A DNA stretch of 64,000 nucleotides from positions 1,736,001-1,800,000 of the forward strand of contig NC_088599.1 of the NCBI RefSeq assembly GCF_036426115.1, written 5' to 3'. The first letter of the stretch is position 1, and each line of letters begins with the position of its first letter. Below the pieces are notes generated by a model. That model was not told the DNA's origin, ran no database searches, and was given only the letters and a program-made list of their open reading frames with translations. Shown here piece after piece: positions 22,064 through 32,539 of this stretch. This DNA is from Kwoniella botswanensis. Taxonomy: Eukaryota; Basidiomycota; Tremellomycetes; Tremellales; Cryptococcaceae. Made by a program: the position numbers and the translations under genes.

Positions 22064-22860
22064 CTACTCTGAAGGCTTGAATCTGGTAGCCAACGAAGAC
22101 CAGTCAGTAGTTACGGCTAAGTGGGGCCCCGCCAGATAGCTGTATCTGCCTTCTGAAGGCTTGTCAGATTGGAGAGCAAGACGAAGGAGATCATGTTGCC
22201 ATATGGCAGGTAATTTGGAAATAGCTGCCCAGAAGTCGATGCTGATCCTTGCGTTGCTTTTGTTGTCGAGGAATTGAGGGGAGATGAAAGCGCGGCCAGT
22301 CATACGAGCCAAGGCTTTTCGGGCCATGTCGGTATCATTTCGTTCGGCTGACCATATTAACAAATCCCAAGCATAAGACTCAGATGTGCACTGGAGAAGT
22401 CTTGTCTTCACCATATCTTTGATATTCCCAGTGATGTCGAACTTATCGCAGAATTCATGGAGTCGAAGAGAGCAGACGAAATCGGTTGTCAGGGGACTGG
22501 GCTTGGGAACGTTGATCATGTCGAGGAAGATTTCGAGGGTTTTCGATTCGAAGCCAACGTCGATAACGTCAGCGTCAGGAGGTGATTTTCGTTTGGTTCC
22601 GGTCGTAGAAGACTTTTGTTGACCAATGTCCATCATGTCCTTGAACACGGAGCTGCACATCAAGGTCTGAGCAGTTATAGAACAAACACTGGTGATAGAA
22701 TGACATACCTCACGGCTCTAAGACGCTCAGAGAATACCGTGAAAATGATCTTGTCGGTAGAACGAAGTTGGAGATCCCCGAAGCGGTGAAACCAGTGGAT
22801 TTGATCTTCATCTTCCGATCTTGTATGTTTGGAGGATCCGGATGGGGTTGTAGTCAACAT
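22064..22860 (-). CDS. BTB/POZ-like protein, copy 6 (intact)
   Basis: Exon 1 (22860-22709) starts MLTTTPSGSSKHTRSE and has HWFHRFGDLQLRSTDKIIFT then VFSERLRAVR. The phase-2 intron ends at CAG; exon 2 (22652-22064) opens SSVFKDMMDIGQQ, then VIDVGFESKTLEIFLDMINV, SLRLHEFCDKFDITGNIKDM, YAWDLLIWSAERNDTDMARK, KLPAIWQHDLLRLALQ and TDWSSLATRFKPSE. About 246 residues. No lesion. Its 3' flank carries a 17-nt string also found at 23492. Confidence 0.75.
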
Positions 22861-23335
22861 GATTACTTATAAAGTTGGAATATCGAAGATTTCTGAATGA
22901 CGAATCAAAGATAAGAAGAAGGAAGAAGGAAAGTGATGGAAATGACTGATACGGTGTGAGGTGATGGTTGGGCAAGACAAAGGTCCTTTGGGCGTAGGTC
23001 GGTGGTCCAATCATTGATGGTGAATGACATCACCCCAAAGAGATGCAGTTTGCTATCTACTAGTGCATCCTGGCTCCTGTGTGTACTCACCAAAGAAATA
23101 CATAGAAATTTATGAAATGGGTACCACTTCATCATATAACACCAGAACCACGTAGATGAATTAAAACTAAAAGGAAGATCCTTTCTGGTTCGTCTAAGAA
23201 TCACAACAGTACACAAAGATTAAAGACTTCATTCTGTATTGCGAACCGATTGTGGAATGAGATATCAGAGACCCTGGAAACAGTGATTAATCCCACCAGA
23301 TTTTGTCTATCACACCTGAATCAACTTTCGTCCAC
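22861..23335. other. Intergenic, nothing recognised
   Basis: Promoter side of copy 6. No gene seen. Confidence 0.4.
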
Positions 23336-24109
23336 CTATCTCTGTACGGCCTGAGGATCAAACGCATCCGCAATCGTTTTCCAATTCATCCAAATCTTGA
23401 TTCCTTCCACACCACCATTACTCTTTCCTTTGTAATCATATTCATGAAGTCACTCATTACCTGATGATTGAATACCAAGTTGTAAAATTGTGAGCTGCCA
23501 CACAGAAAGTAACTCGGTCATCACATCCCAAAAGACGAAGGAAGTTATGCCTATTGAGAAGGATCCAACTTATTGGGCAATCTCGGATGAAGGAAATTTT
23601 GAATATCCAATTGACCTAATGCTAATCTTGCAATACCTACATCTTTTCTCTCCCCGTCCAAGTTATGAAAGCCCATCTGCTGTCTCAGCCAGTTTGTCTA
23701 ATCGGCTTCTTGATTTTGCGATTGATTTTGTACTTTATGCAGAATCCAGTAGATAGAGTGCACTGGCGAAGTTGTGATTTGGTGCCCAATGATTCATTTA
23801 TAGGAAGTGTTTAACGGTCTGGGAGGAGGTAGGGACTTCTAGAATATGATAGGGATTTCCTTGAGTATGATGATTGGTCCTGGCAATGTCAATGATAATT
23901 GCAAAACGATACGGACACAAAGTGCGCATAAGCACTAATTTACAGTCGTGAATAATTGGGTGTTTCAGCTTACAGTACCTCACTTCTGCCAACGGTGCAG
24001 CGTAGACTTTAAGAATACTTCCTTCCTCCGAACGGAGTCCGAGATCACCATGGCGGTAGAAATGATGAGGCGTTTCCGGCATAACGTCGGCCTTATAACG
24101 ATAGGACAT
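23336..24109 (-). pseudogene. BTB-like copy 7, scrambled remnant
   Basis: Exon 1 is whole on the minus strand (24109-23979): MSYRYKADVMPE, HFYRHGDLGLRSEEGSILKV, LAEVR, then a GTACTG donor at phase 2. The family C-terminal end is also present on the minus strand at about 23405-23336 (IWMNWKTIADAFDPQAVQR, stop). Between them, where exon 2 should lie, the minus strand has no family sequence. The plus strand at about 23600-23755 instead reads YPIDLMLILQYLHLFSPRPS...LLDFAIDFVLYAES, which resembles the PID...F-L-x-L-I...L-L-x-L-C-D-K-F-D segment. I read this as an inverted internal piece in a dead copy. The two ends are clear; the inversion is a weaker call. Confidence 0.6.
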
Positions 24110-24820
24110 GATGGATGGTAAAAGCAATTGACAATATATAATGTTGATTGATCATAGAAGAGCAATGAGCAGAAGGAAGGAAGAGAAGCAAGAGGAATAT
24201 AGCTACTTAAATCGTTGGGATCGTACAATCATACAATTGGGGAATTTCCAAGTCCATCAACCATCAAGCGGGGGTCCTCTGAATGCCATACATGGTGATC
24301 CGAGACTGTTCTGGATAAGCTAGTAACTTAGCTAAGAACGCGTACATTAGCAGATCTTTGCTTCATCAGAAAGGTAGCACCACCGAGACCAAGCGTTCGA
24401 TATCATTGACGCATACGAGTCTGCTAGAAGAGAAGGAGGTAAATGAAGCAAGGAATGCGCCGATTTTAGCAAGCAAATCTCAGTCTCATCATGTAGATGA
24501 TGAAGCTGGGCATGACTCTGCTAACTATCACGTTGAGACGTATATACATTAAATGTATTCACATTTCTTTCGAAACCTCTCCATCGGTACAACAGATATT
24601 TTGCAAGATGATGATTCTGTATGCGACATAATAGGATAAGAGAGATGGAGTAGGGGTCGCTGGGTCTATATTGCGCAGTTGATGGAATAATTTGAGTCTG
24701 AATGGTACATGTCGAAATGACCTTGGTGCAGAGTGGGACTTTATATCATGCTAACCATATAAGCCTGATCAGTCAGCCAGATAAGCGAAATAAAGATGAG
24801 AAATCACTTACTCGGGATGT
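24110..24820. other. Intergenic, nothing recognised
   Basis: About 0.7 kb. No coding signal or paralogous piece recognised. Confidence 0.4.
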
Positions 24821-25612
24821 TTAAAAGTCGTCCGCTGGATCAAAAGCATCTGCTACTGTGTCCCATGCGTCTGTCACTGTGAAAACCTTCGAACCGTCAC
24901 ATTCACCATGGGGTCCCACGAGAGTTGACCGGAATAGTTGGTATTGCCATGTTGGTGACAATCGTTCCATTGCCTCCCAAAACCCGACTTGTTGAAACTC
25001 GGATGTCGCATCTATCAAGACAGCTGGGGCTAGAAATGCCTCTTTGGTCATGTATCGTAAAGCTGATTTGGCGATAGCTTTGGCCTCTTCACTTGAAAAC
25101 GTAAACCCACCCTGGTCTTCATCAGCGTAGATGAGAATGGCCCATTGTCGATTGTAAGCCTGAGCTGTACGACCTAAGCTGCTGGAGATAAGAATGAATA
25201 GGTTCCCGCCACTATTTGTCCCTCCGTAATTATAGAACAATGAGACCAATTCAAACAGAACTGGTAATTCTCCTTCCGGTTCTTTCGGTTTAGCGACGTT
25301 GATTAGATCGAGGAGTAGACTTATTGATTCAGAGGACCATTCCCTCATGTCGATTTCTGTTTCCCTTCTAAGGGCTCTGCTGACAACGTTCCTCATGAGG
25401 ACGCTACACAGAGTTCCAGTCAGCCTTGATCAGACCAAAGAGAAGAATGAGGGGACTTACCTGAAATCCGAAAGTCGTCTAGAGTCTGCCATGAGAATGG
25501 TTCCATGCTTGGAGATCAACTGGATGTCGCCATAACGATGAAAATGGTGGATATCCTTCACCTCCGATCTTGGTGGTGAGGTCGACTCAGACGAGCAGTT
25601 GCCAGTCATGTT
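24821..25612 (-). CDS. BTB/POZ-like protein, copy 8 (intact)
   Basis: Exon 1 starts at 25612 (MTGNCSSESTSPPRSE) with HHFHRYGDIQLISKHGTILM then ADSRRLSDFR. Exon 2 opens SVLMRNVVSRALRRETEIDM, then SSESISLLLDLINVAKPKEP, LPVLFELVSLFYNYG, AILIYADEDQGGF, EEAKAIAKSALRYMTKEAFL, FWEAMERLSPTWQYQLFRST and VTDAWDTVADAFDPADDF. The middle is more divergent than in other copies: the L-C-D-K-F-D motif is replaced by L-F-Y-N-Y and a Gly-rich loop. No break seen. Confidence 0.72.
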
Positions 25613-25991
25613 GTTCAGGTGAACCTTGGTATATGATGGTGGATAGATTTTGGAGATGAAGACCAGTTCTCGAGGATGAGTGAAAGGATTGGAGGAAGAA
25701 TAAGAAGGAAGAAGGAAGTTTGGAAACAGGAGAAAGGTATGGTTAAGATAGTACGCTGCAATCAGTAGTGGAAGGAACAGGTCTGTGCGAGTGTGCAGAT
25801 TTATATCAAATCACAACACCATTGCGCATATACATTTCATTTGACGGTGCAGCCACGCTTGATGATGTCACTCTTTCGATGCCGATTTACTAACCCATAT
25901 AGGTACAGTAAGCATGGGTATCCATATGCATATACATGAGTGTGCAGTTAATCAACCGCTTTTGAGAACGTCAACGAGAATATAAATCCAA
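25613..25991. other. Intergenic, nothing recognised
   Basis: Promoter side of copy 8 and 3' side of the eIF3g gene. Short AT-rich spacer. Confidence 0.4.
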
Positions 25992-27310
25992 TTATGCTCG
26001 ATCTCCTCGTGGTTCTGCGAGTACCCAAGCATCAGCATCAACCCTCTTACAATATGATCTATCGGATTGGGTTGGATGATTAATTCCACTTACGTGACCA
26101 AGCAACATTCAAGATCAACGAATCATAACCTCTTCCATTCATCTTCTTAATAGCTTCCTCTGCAGACGCCTTGCTTTCGAAACTGACGAATGCCAAACCT
26201 TTACTTTGTCTAGTCTCCCTATCCCTGACAACCGAGACTCTAGCAATATGACCGAATTTGGCGAACAATTCTCTAACATCGTCTTCCTCTGCGTCAACGG
26301 ATAATGAGGTGATTCGTAATGTTGGCAAGTCGTCTCGAGATCTGAACATGGATTCTCCTGCACCACCACCTGCACGTTGACCGCTGCAATAAACAGTATA
26401 TCAGTGTCAATTCCGGTAATTGAATGCCTGTTTGATGTTTCAAAGGAGTAAGATATGCGATGTTGAACGACGACTCACGGAGGTACGTATTTACCACCGG
26501 CACCACCAGCACCTTTAGGAGCCAAACCACCTGCTCCACCAGCATCTTCCTCTTCGTCCAGACCTTCCGTGTTCATATTATCGATAACAGCCAATTGTTC
26601 CTTGTATGGACACTTGGCAGTGAAATGTCCACCTTGACAAAGTCGACAGACAACTGCTTTACCAGCGGTTGGTTTAGAAGCTACTGGATCAGCTTGTTCA
26701 GGTTCGGCCTAATCGAGTGAGCGTACCGCGATTATCAGCTATAATCACAATGTAGCGATTTCAGCTGAAGCAGAACTTACCTTGCTGACTGGTGCGATTC
26801 TGAAATGCAAGTTCTCTCCAATGATGGTTGTCTTCCTATCGGGTCCAGATGGTTTTCCTTTATCTAAACCGAATCTACGTTGTATATGAGCCATAAGCGT
26901 TCTGCAATTGGAAGATTAGAGGAAGGTAGCTCACTTGGCCCATCCTTTCCTCTCAGCTACGGAATGCGATACCACCTGAGTCTGCACTCTTCTCCTTATA
27001 CGTCTCGTCACTTTCACTTTCCTATCTTGTTCGTCTAATTTCCAGCTAATGATAGTTGTGATACCAGTGTTGGGATCGGTAGTTTCGGTGGGTTGCGGAA
27101 GCTCATCGGCTATCGATTCACTGAGTCAGCTTGATGAAAGTCAAGGTCGAAATGCGACACCTGAACTTACCTTCAATATCATCTTCCGCCCAATTGGTAT
27201 TTCTGACAAAGAGTGGTGAATTATCAGTTGAATCATTCTCAAAATCCTCCCCTGACCTGATTCTCCGTTGAATTTCGGGTATAAGACACTCACGGTTTAA
27301 CTGCCGCCAT
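25992..27310 (-). CDS. TIF35: Translation initiation factor eIF3 subunit g
   Basis: eIF3g sits on the mRNA-entry side of the eIF3 complex and helps scanning. Start is MAAVKP (27310). The N-terminal eIF3g region reads NWAEDDIEDELPQP, ITTIISWKLDEQDRKVKVTR, KGWAKFGLDKGKPSGPDRKT and TTIIGENLHFRIA. A CCHC-type knuckle follows (CRLCQGGHFTAKCPYK), then a Gly-rich linker and the RRM: LPTLRITSLSVDAEEDDVRE (RNP2-like), DRETRQSKGLAFVSFESKAS (RNP1 K-G-L-A-F-V-S-F). The last intron is short and leaves a QPRGDRA end. Six or so introns, intact. It separates two stretches of BTB-like genes and is their single-copy neighbour. Confidence 0.93.
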
Positions 27311-27921
27311 TTTGAGTTGATCTGGTGAGTGTTTTGGATGAGCTATAGATGATGGATAATCGATGAATGTATGATATCTTGATTGCTTATTGTCTTTGGT
27401 TGCAGCAGTCAGTCACTTCGACATTTCTTTGAAAATCACGGTTGAGAAGGGTCGAGTGGCAAAACGTGGTGCATGCTACCATGGGATCAAATCCCCGCGG
27501 GAATATGGTGATGTGGCATCGAGCTTCAATTCAGTGTCCTTTTACAGTCAGCGAATGTTTTGACTACAAGTGAAATTAACCTTATCGCTATCATGTACAT
27601 TCTCTATCAACTTTCTACATCATGATCCTACTGAGCCATCAGCATGTATACTTGAGGTATGCTCAGAATCCTCGAGAAGATTTGGGAAAAGTCGAAATTC
27701 ATTGATACCACAAGAGGGACAGAGAGGGAGAGAAGAGAAAGTGTTGAACGCTGACGTGAGATTGATGCACACTCTAATGACCAAGTTGGAATGTACCATG
27801 ATCGGCTACGAATCAAACATATAGGAAAGAAACCCACGGAAGCAGACATCAAGCTTATCCTCTTTTCAATCTCTTCATTCTCACCTGCATGATACTAACT
27901 CGTAAACACACTTCCTCCAAT
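27311..27921. promoter_or_regulatory. Divergent region between eIF3g and Myb-like copy 1
   Basis: About 0.6 kb upstream of both genes. Open frames at 27570-27824 and its antisense have no family features. Contains CCCCGCGGGG-like GC block near 27492. Confidence 0.4.
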
Positions 27922-28325
27922 ATGCCTAAAACACCCAGAACACCCACGACCTCATCTTACGCTCCATACCACCAACCCTCCTCACCTTGGAGGACATCAA
28001 ACCCACCTTAGATACTGCTAAATCACCCAAAAAGTCGAAATCATCTTCCGGAGAACCATCGAGTCGACGACCTTGGACCAACGACGAATTTTTACAACTC
28101 TTCGAACACGTCATGAAGAACGGAGCGTCAGGAAAGAAAGTTTGGGAGAGTGCTGTGGAAAGTAGAACGGCTAATCAAGCATATCTTGCTTGGCAGTGAG
28201 TCCTGATCATTGTATGACATGTGAGTGCTGAGGACGGAAGAAGCTGATGTGATATCATGAAATGGGTCAGACAAACTCTTGCACCGTTTCTTCGAGCTGC
28301 TATCGAGACTCGAAGAGGAAGATGA
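27922..28325 (+). pseudogene. Myb/SANT-like mini gene, copy 1 (one frameshift)
   Basis: Paralogue of copies 2-4. ATG 27922 gives MPKTPRTPTTSSYAPYHQPS, matching the M-P-R/K start of the others, but that frame stops near 28010. A second frame, from about 27985, gives EDIKPTLDTAKSPKKSK, then RRPWTNDEFLQLFEHVMKNG, KKVWESAVESRTANQAYLAW. The intron (donor GTGAGT near 28197, acceptor CAG at 28270) has the family position. Exon 2 reads QTLAPFLRAAIETRRGR. The W-T-x-x-E...W...A-x-E-x-R-T-A-N-Q pattern is a single Myb/SANT helix-turn-helix. One 1-nt change near 27983 splits the frame; no intron explains it. Confidence 0.65.
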
Positions 28326-28508
28326 GTATTATGAAGGGGAGGAAGAGATGCTTGAAGATAGGTTGGAGGAAAATAAGAATGCACTTGATGAAGTTACATC
28401 GCATGTTTCTCTACAAGAGGTTTGAAATCTCACAAGAACAGACTTGATCCATACACTATATCCAACTTCTCACCTTTCTCCTACCTATCTTACGGTCTTG
28501 TGAAATGC

Positions 28509-29249
28509 CTATTCAAACGCAGAAGGGTCGAAATTTCTCGCTAGATCAGGCCATGCAAACTGGGAGATTATCGTTACTTGATTTTCGCAATCAATCTGAG
28601 GGAATAACATTCCTTGATCATGACAAGTATGTAAGATGGCCAATTGATAAGAGGGTCGTAATTGTTTGATGAATTTCTGAAAATCGTTCGAGCGTACATG
28701 GTTTGGGTATGTGCCATTTTCCGATTCCTTCAGTTGACTGATCGTGCATTCATTCACCTTTCCAAGAGCGTCTTTAGCCATCTTGATGTCGTTCACCGAA
28801 GAAGCAATCTCGAGAAGGTCAAAAGGTTTCGACTTATACGATGCGATAACCGCTTGATGGACGGAGGAATAGATGGAATCGCTCATGAGGAAGTTGCACA
28901 AGTTGAGGAGCAATTTTGCTTTTTCCTTTTCCAGAGGTGGAATATCGACGGTGGAAGTGCTGATAGCATCGAGGAAGGTGGGGACGACTTCTGAGGAGAA
29001 ATCCAATGGTATAGCTTCAGAGCGGTCGACAGGTCGGATATCCAAGATGTCTTTGAAAAAAGTACTGAGCAAGGCCATGATATCAGAAGAGTAGATTCAC
29101 CCAGTTCAGCTGGAGATGACTCACCTGACTCTGGTGAGTTTATGTCTACTAGCTCTGAAGTTAATATTATCGCTAGAGGGAATGATGACTTCATCTCTCG
29201 GATCGTTGTAGAATGAATGATATTCGATTGGAGTGTCGTCGTTCCTCAT
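28509..29249 (-). CDS. BTB/POZ-like protein, copy 9 (Myb-associated subfamily, intact)
   Basis: Exon 1 (29249-29125) starts MRNDDTPIEYHSFY, then NDPRDEVIIPSDNINFRASR and HKLTRVR. Exon 2 (29064-28509) opens STFFKDILDIRPV, then IPLDFSSEVVPTFLDAISTS, KAKLLLNLCNFLMSDSIYSS, PFDLLEIASSVNDIKMAKDA, IKQLRPSYQLAILHTC and FAWPDLARNFDPSAFE. Its exon 1 has F-R-A-S-R in place of the F-x-A-x-x-W-R-L of copies 1-8, and L-R-P-S-Y-Q for L-S-P-S-W-Q, so it belongs to a distinct subfamily with copies 10-13. It ends close to Myb-like copy 1 (convergent) and starts 312 nt from Myb-like copy 2 (divergent). Confidence 0.75.
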
Positions 29250-29561
29250 GTTGGATGATGTTGCTTGTTGCAAAGTTCATATGGGGTGAAGAAGAGAATA
29301 AGGGAGAATAAGCAACTGCCATTGAAGCTTGATGCTCCTGGTCACAATCGGAGTCCTTTCCTCCGGCGCATGGCCCTCTTTCAAGTTTTAACTGAGTCTT
29401 GATGTCATCAGAGATATACATGATGACGACACACTATGATCTAAGATACTCACCAGTGATACTCCACCTTGGATGATGTATCAAACTGTTTATCTTCTTC
29501 TCCTTATTTATGCTTGCCATCAGTCGTCAGTAGCTACGATCTGATTTCACCACCCAGTAAC
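29250..29561. promoter_or_regulatory. Bidirectional region between BTB-like 9 and Myb-like 2
   Basis: 312 nt between two start codons pointing apart. It must carry at least the core promoters of both. No sure shared element was identified. Confidence 0.55.
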
Positions 29562-29963
29562 ATGCCTCGTACACCTAAAAAGTCAACCATACCCTTCACT
29601 TCCTACAAACCGCAAACACCATCGCACTCACCCATACCCAAATGCGAGATCGAGGAGAAATCTGGATTTTCAGCTTCACCGTCATCCAACCTTCCGGCCA
29701 AAAGACCCTGGACGTCAGACGAGCTTATGCAACTCTACGATCACGTCAAGAAGAATGGAAGTAAGAACTGGGAAGGTGCTGTACAAGGTAGAACGAGTAA
29801 TCAATGTTACAAAGTATGGAAGTGAGTGGCTGCAGTACTTCTAACAGGAAAATAAGGTTCTTGAGCTGACGTGAGACCGTTTATACTGTATAGCCAAACT
29901 CTCGATCCGTACTTGAAGAATGCTATCATCTCAAAAGGGAAAGCGGGAAGAGGTGGGTTGTGA
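29562..29963 (+). CDS. Myb/SANT-like mini protein, copy 2
   Basis: About 105 residues. MPRTPKKSTIPFTSYKPQTP, a basic/Ser-rich lead, then AKRPWTSDELMQLYDHVKKN, SKNWEGAVQGRTSNQCYKVW. Intron 29822-29893 has phase 2 after the last Trp, with the string GAGCTGACGTGAGA around the branch site. Exon 2 reads NQTLDPYLKNAIISKGKAGR then GGL. The three-helix Myb/SANT pattern is W-T-x-x-E-L...H-V-x-x-x-G-x-x-x-W...G-R-T-x-N-Q. Probably a small nuclear DNA-binding or histone-tail-binding protein; with a single repeat it may act as a dimer or within a complex. Confidence 0.75.
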
Positions 29964-30089
29964 ATTACCGAAATAAGAGAAGATAATGGAGATGATACCT
30001 ATATACATGCATATCGTGCTATGATGTCTCTGTATGGACTTAGTATTTCTTTCTGTTCAAATCTCTTTCTGTTCAAGCAATATATCCAT

Positions 30090-30937
30090 TCATTCGAATT
30101 CGGCTGGGTTGAATCGATCTCCCATTTTTCTCCAGTCCTTCTGAATGAAGATAACCTGTTCTTTATTCCCTGGACAGGCGACGGCTCTTGACGATCGACA
30201 ATTCCTGACTATCGACATTCTGGTGGTAACGGCTCGATCGCTTTGGATGAGAGTATGGAACAAAGCAATTTGCCATGAAGGTCGTAACCTCTTTGACCAC
30301 ATAAGGAGGTTACCTCGTTCGTCTTTCGGATTTATATCTGTATGGACTCTATGTTGTCCACAAAGAACTTCCGATACCGCAGATGGAGTAAGGAGACTGA
30401 ATGTCATTTGAGCGAGTTTAACATCGTTAAAGTCAGAAGCGAAATCGAAAAGATCCCAAGGTTCATTCACTTCTTTGTAGCCTGCTGATCTGACTAGCAT
30501 CTTTCGTATGGTATTCAAAGCTCTGGTCGATATGGTGAATGAGCATAACTCGTAGACTTGTTTAAGTAGGTAATAGTCGACTTCGAGCTGATGTGATCCC
30601 GAAATACTGATGATATCGAGATAAGCTGTGATTACTTTAGCGGAAAATTCAAGATCGATAGGATGGTCATCGTTGTTGGTGAAGGTGGATGAATCACAAA
30701 CGTCGAACATGTCCGAGAAGAAGGTACTATATGGTTGATATTGTGTGGATATAAGTCCAGTCAGCTTGTAACCCTATCAGTCTTAGAAACTTGAGCGACA
30801 TACCTGGCTGTGACAAGACGTCCTCGATTAGTCTTGAACAGTATGTTATCGTTTGAGCGGATAGCCACACTGTCTTCGGGAAGGTTGTAGAAGACGTGGT
30901 AGTTGACGGTTGCAGTCTTGCGTTTTTGAGGTATCAT
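30090..30937 (-). CDS. BTB/POZ-like protein, copy 10 (Myb-associated subfamily, intact)
   Basis: Exon 1 starts at 30937 (MIPQKRKTATVNYHVFYN), then LPEDSVAIRSNDNILFKTNR and GRLVTAR. Exon 2 opens STFFSDMFDVCDSS, then HPIDLEFSAKVITAYLDIIS, LLKQVYELCSFTISTRALNT, EPWDLFDFASDFNDVKLAQM, KRLRPSWQIALFHTLI and IFIQKDWRKMGDRFNPAEFE. Intact, about 250 residues. It starts 325 nt from Myb-like copy 3 pointing away, and its 3' end faces Myb-like copy 2 at a gap of about 126 nt. Confidence 0.75.
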
Positions 30938-31262
30938 ACTTGCTTATATTTTGGTAAGGAGTGTTGACCTGAAAGAAGAACAGAGAAAAGAAAGTCATGG
31001 ATATCTTCTTACATCACGACACAGCCGGTCAGTGGAGATACACCAACATCACGAGTGCCTATAGCGCCGTGGTAGTCATGGATACCTATGCAATCATCTT
31101 ATGTGTACGTTTGACCGAGCTGATGATATTCACAACAGAATTGCGAGTACTGTAGATCAGCAACCAACCCATGATCCCGTGATCAGTTTCGTGTTTCTTT
31201 CCCCTCTTCTTCATATCCCAGCAAGATCGTACAAAAGCTTTGGAACTATTCTTATTCACAAT
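30938..31262. promoter_or_regulatory. Bidirectional region between BTB-like 10 and Myb-like 3
   Basis: 325 nt between diverging starts, nearly the same distance as between BTB-like 9 and Myb-like 2. Confidence 0.55.
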
Positions 31263-31669
31263 ATGCCTCGAATCATAGACACTGCACAACGCTCTAAACC
31301 ATACAATCGACCTACAGCTCCTACAGCCGAAGCAAAACTAATTGTCAATACCGAATCACCCAAGAAAGAAAAAGTGAAAAGAGACGTATCAACCTCCCGA
31401 AAATGGACCTCTGAAGAACTGATCCAACTATTCGAATACGTCTCAAGACACGGTACAGCGATGGGTAAGAACGGATGGGAGAATGCTGTTGAGGGAAGAA
31501 CAGCTAATCAAAGTTATCAAACTTGGTTGTAAGTCCTCTTTCACCATCGAGAGGAAAACAAATCGAAGGTGAAGGTGAGCTGATGTGAGATCCTTCTGGA
31601 TGTAGACAAAGTTTGAGTCCTTTTATCAAGAAATCTATTGCCGGTAAGGATGGATCGACCAGGAAATAG
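31263..31669 (+). CDS. Myb/SANT-like mini protein, copy 3
   Basis: MPRIIDTAQRSKPYNRPTAP, acidic/basic spacer, then SRKWTSEELIQLFEYVSRHG, KNGWENAVEGRTANQSYQTW. Exon 1 ends 31528; intron to 31605 carries GAGCTGATGTGAGAT at the branch site, nearly as in copies 2 and 4. Exon 2: QSLSPFIKKSIAGKDGSTRK. About 110 residues, intact. It shares the S-K-P-Y-N-R-P-T start with copy 4, so those two are closest. Confidence 0.75.
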
Positions 31670-31975
31670 GATTTCCAACAGAGATTGGATGCATTCACAC
31701 ATAGAGGATGGATCAGAGCGAGAAAAGTAGTGATTATACATTGTTCATATGCCAACTTGAGTCGACATGTAAAGCAGTAAATGCCGATTTCGATTGTTGC
31801 TATTTGAGCTGACGAGATCACCTTGGGATCTCATGTTGAAACGATCTAACTTGACTCGATGCGATCCCTACTATGATTGAATCCATACCTTTTATTCATT
31901 TCCTTCTGTTCTTTCTTTCCTTCTTCTCATAGCTGAAAGACCTAGCTCTATACATTCATCTCACAACAAGCCACA
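31670..31975. other. Spacer between Myb-like copies 3 and 4
   Basis: 306 nt. Contains GAGCTGACGAGATCACC at about 31806, close to the conserved intron string of the Myb-like genes. Its meaning is unclear. Confidence 0.4.
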
Positions 31976-32378
31976 ATGCCTCGTCAAATCATCAACGCCA
32001 TCGCTCCCTCATCGAAACCATACAATAGACCCACCACTCCCGACCAAGATATTAAGCCCAAAACTGAACCGACAACTCCCAAAACTGAAATTTCACCATC
32101 AAAGAACAAAACCAAGAGAAGCCGAGCAGCTACACCCAGCAAGAAATGGACTTCGGAAGAATTACTCACGCTGTTCAATCATGTTCTCAAGAATGGTCAG
32201 AAGGATTGGGATAGGGCTGTTGAGGGTAGAACTGCAAATCAATGTTGTCAGACTTGGACGTGAGTTGATTCAATTCTTGTAGTGTACCGAGAAAGGTGAG
32301 CTGACGTGAGATTCTATGGAAAATAGAAAAACTCTCCTTCCGTATATCAGACAATCCATCGAAAGTAAAGGTGTATAG
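31976..32378 (+). CDS. Myb/SANT-like mini protein, copy 4
   Basis: MPRQIINAIAPSSKPYNRPT, a Lys/Pro/Thr spacer (IKPKTEPTTPKTEISPSKNK), then SKKWTSEELLTLFNHVLKNG, QKDWDRAVEGRTANQCCQTW. Exon 1 ends 32259, exon 2 starts 32327 and reads KTLLPYIRQSIESKGV. Intron branch region GAGCTGACGTGAGATT. Basic N-terminal part could serve nuclear import. Convergent with BTB-like copy 11, gap about 160 nt. Confidence 0.75.
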
Positions 32379-32539
32379 AAAAACAATACTATGTCGCTTG
32401 AAGTTGATGATGAGGAACAATGGTTCAAAGGTTTTGATATATATACCAATGCATGTACTGTAAATATGTTAAATCCAGAATATATAGCTAGCGTAACGGT
32501 GAAATTCGTACTTCTTGGTCCAGCTACTTCTGTCCGGAC

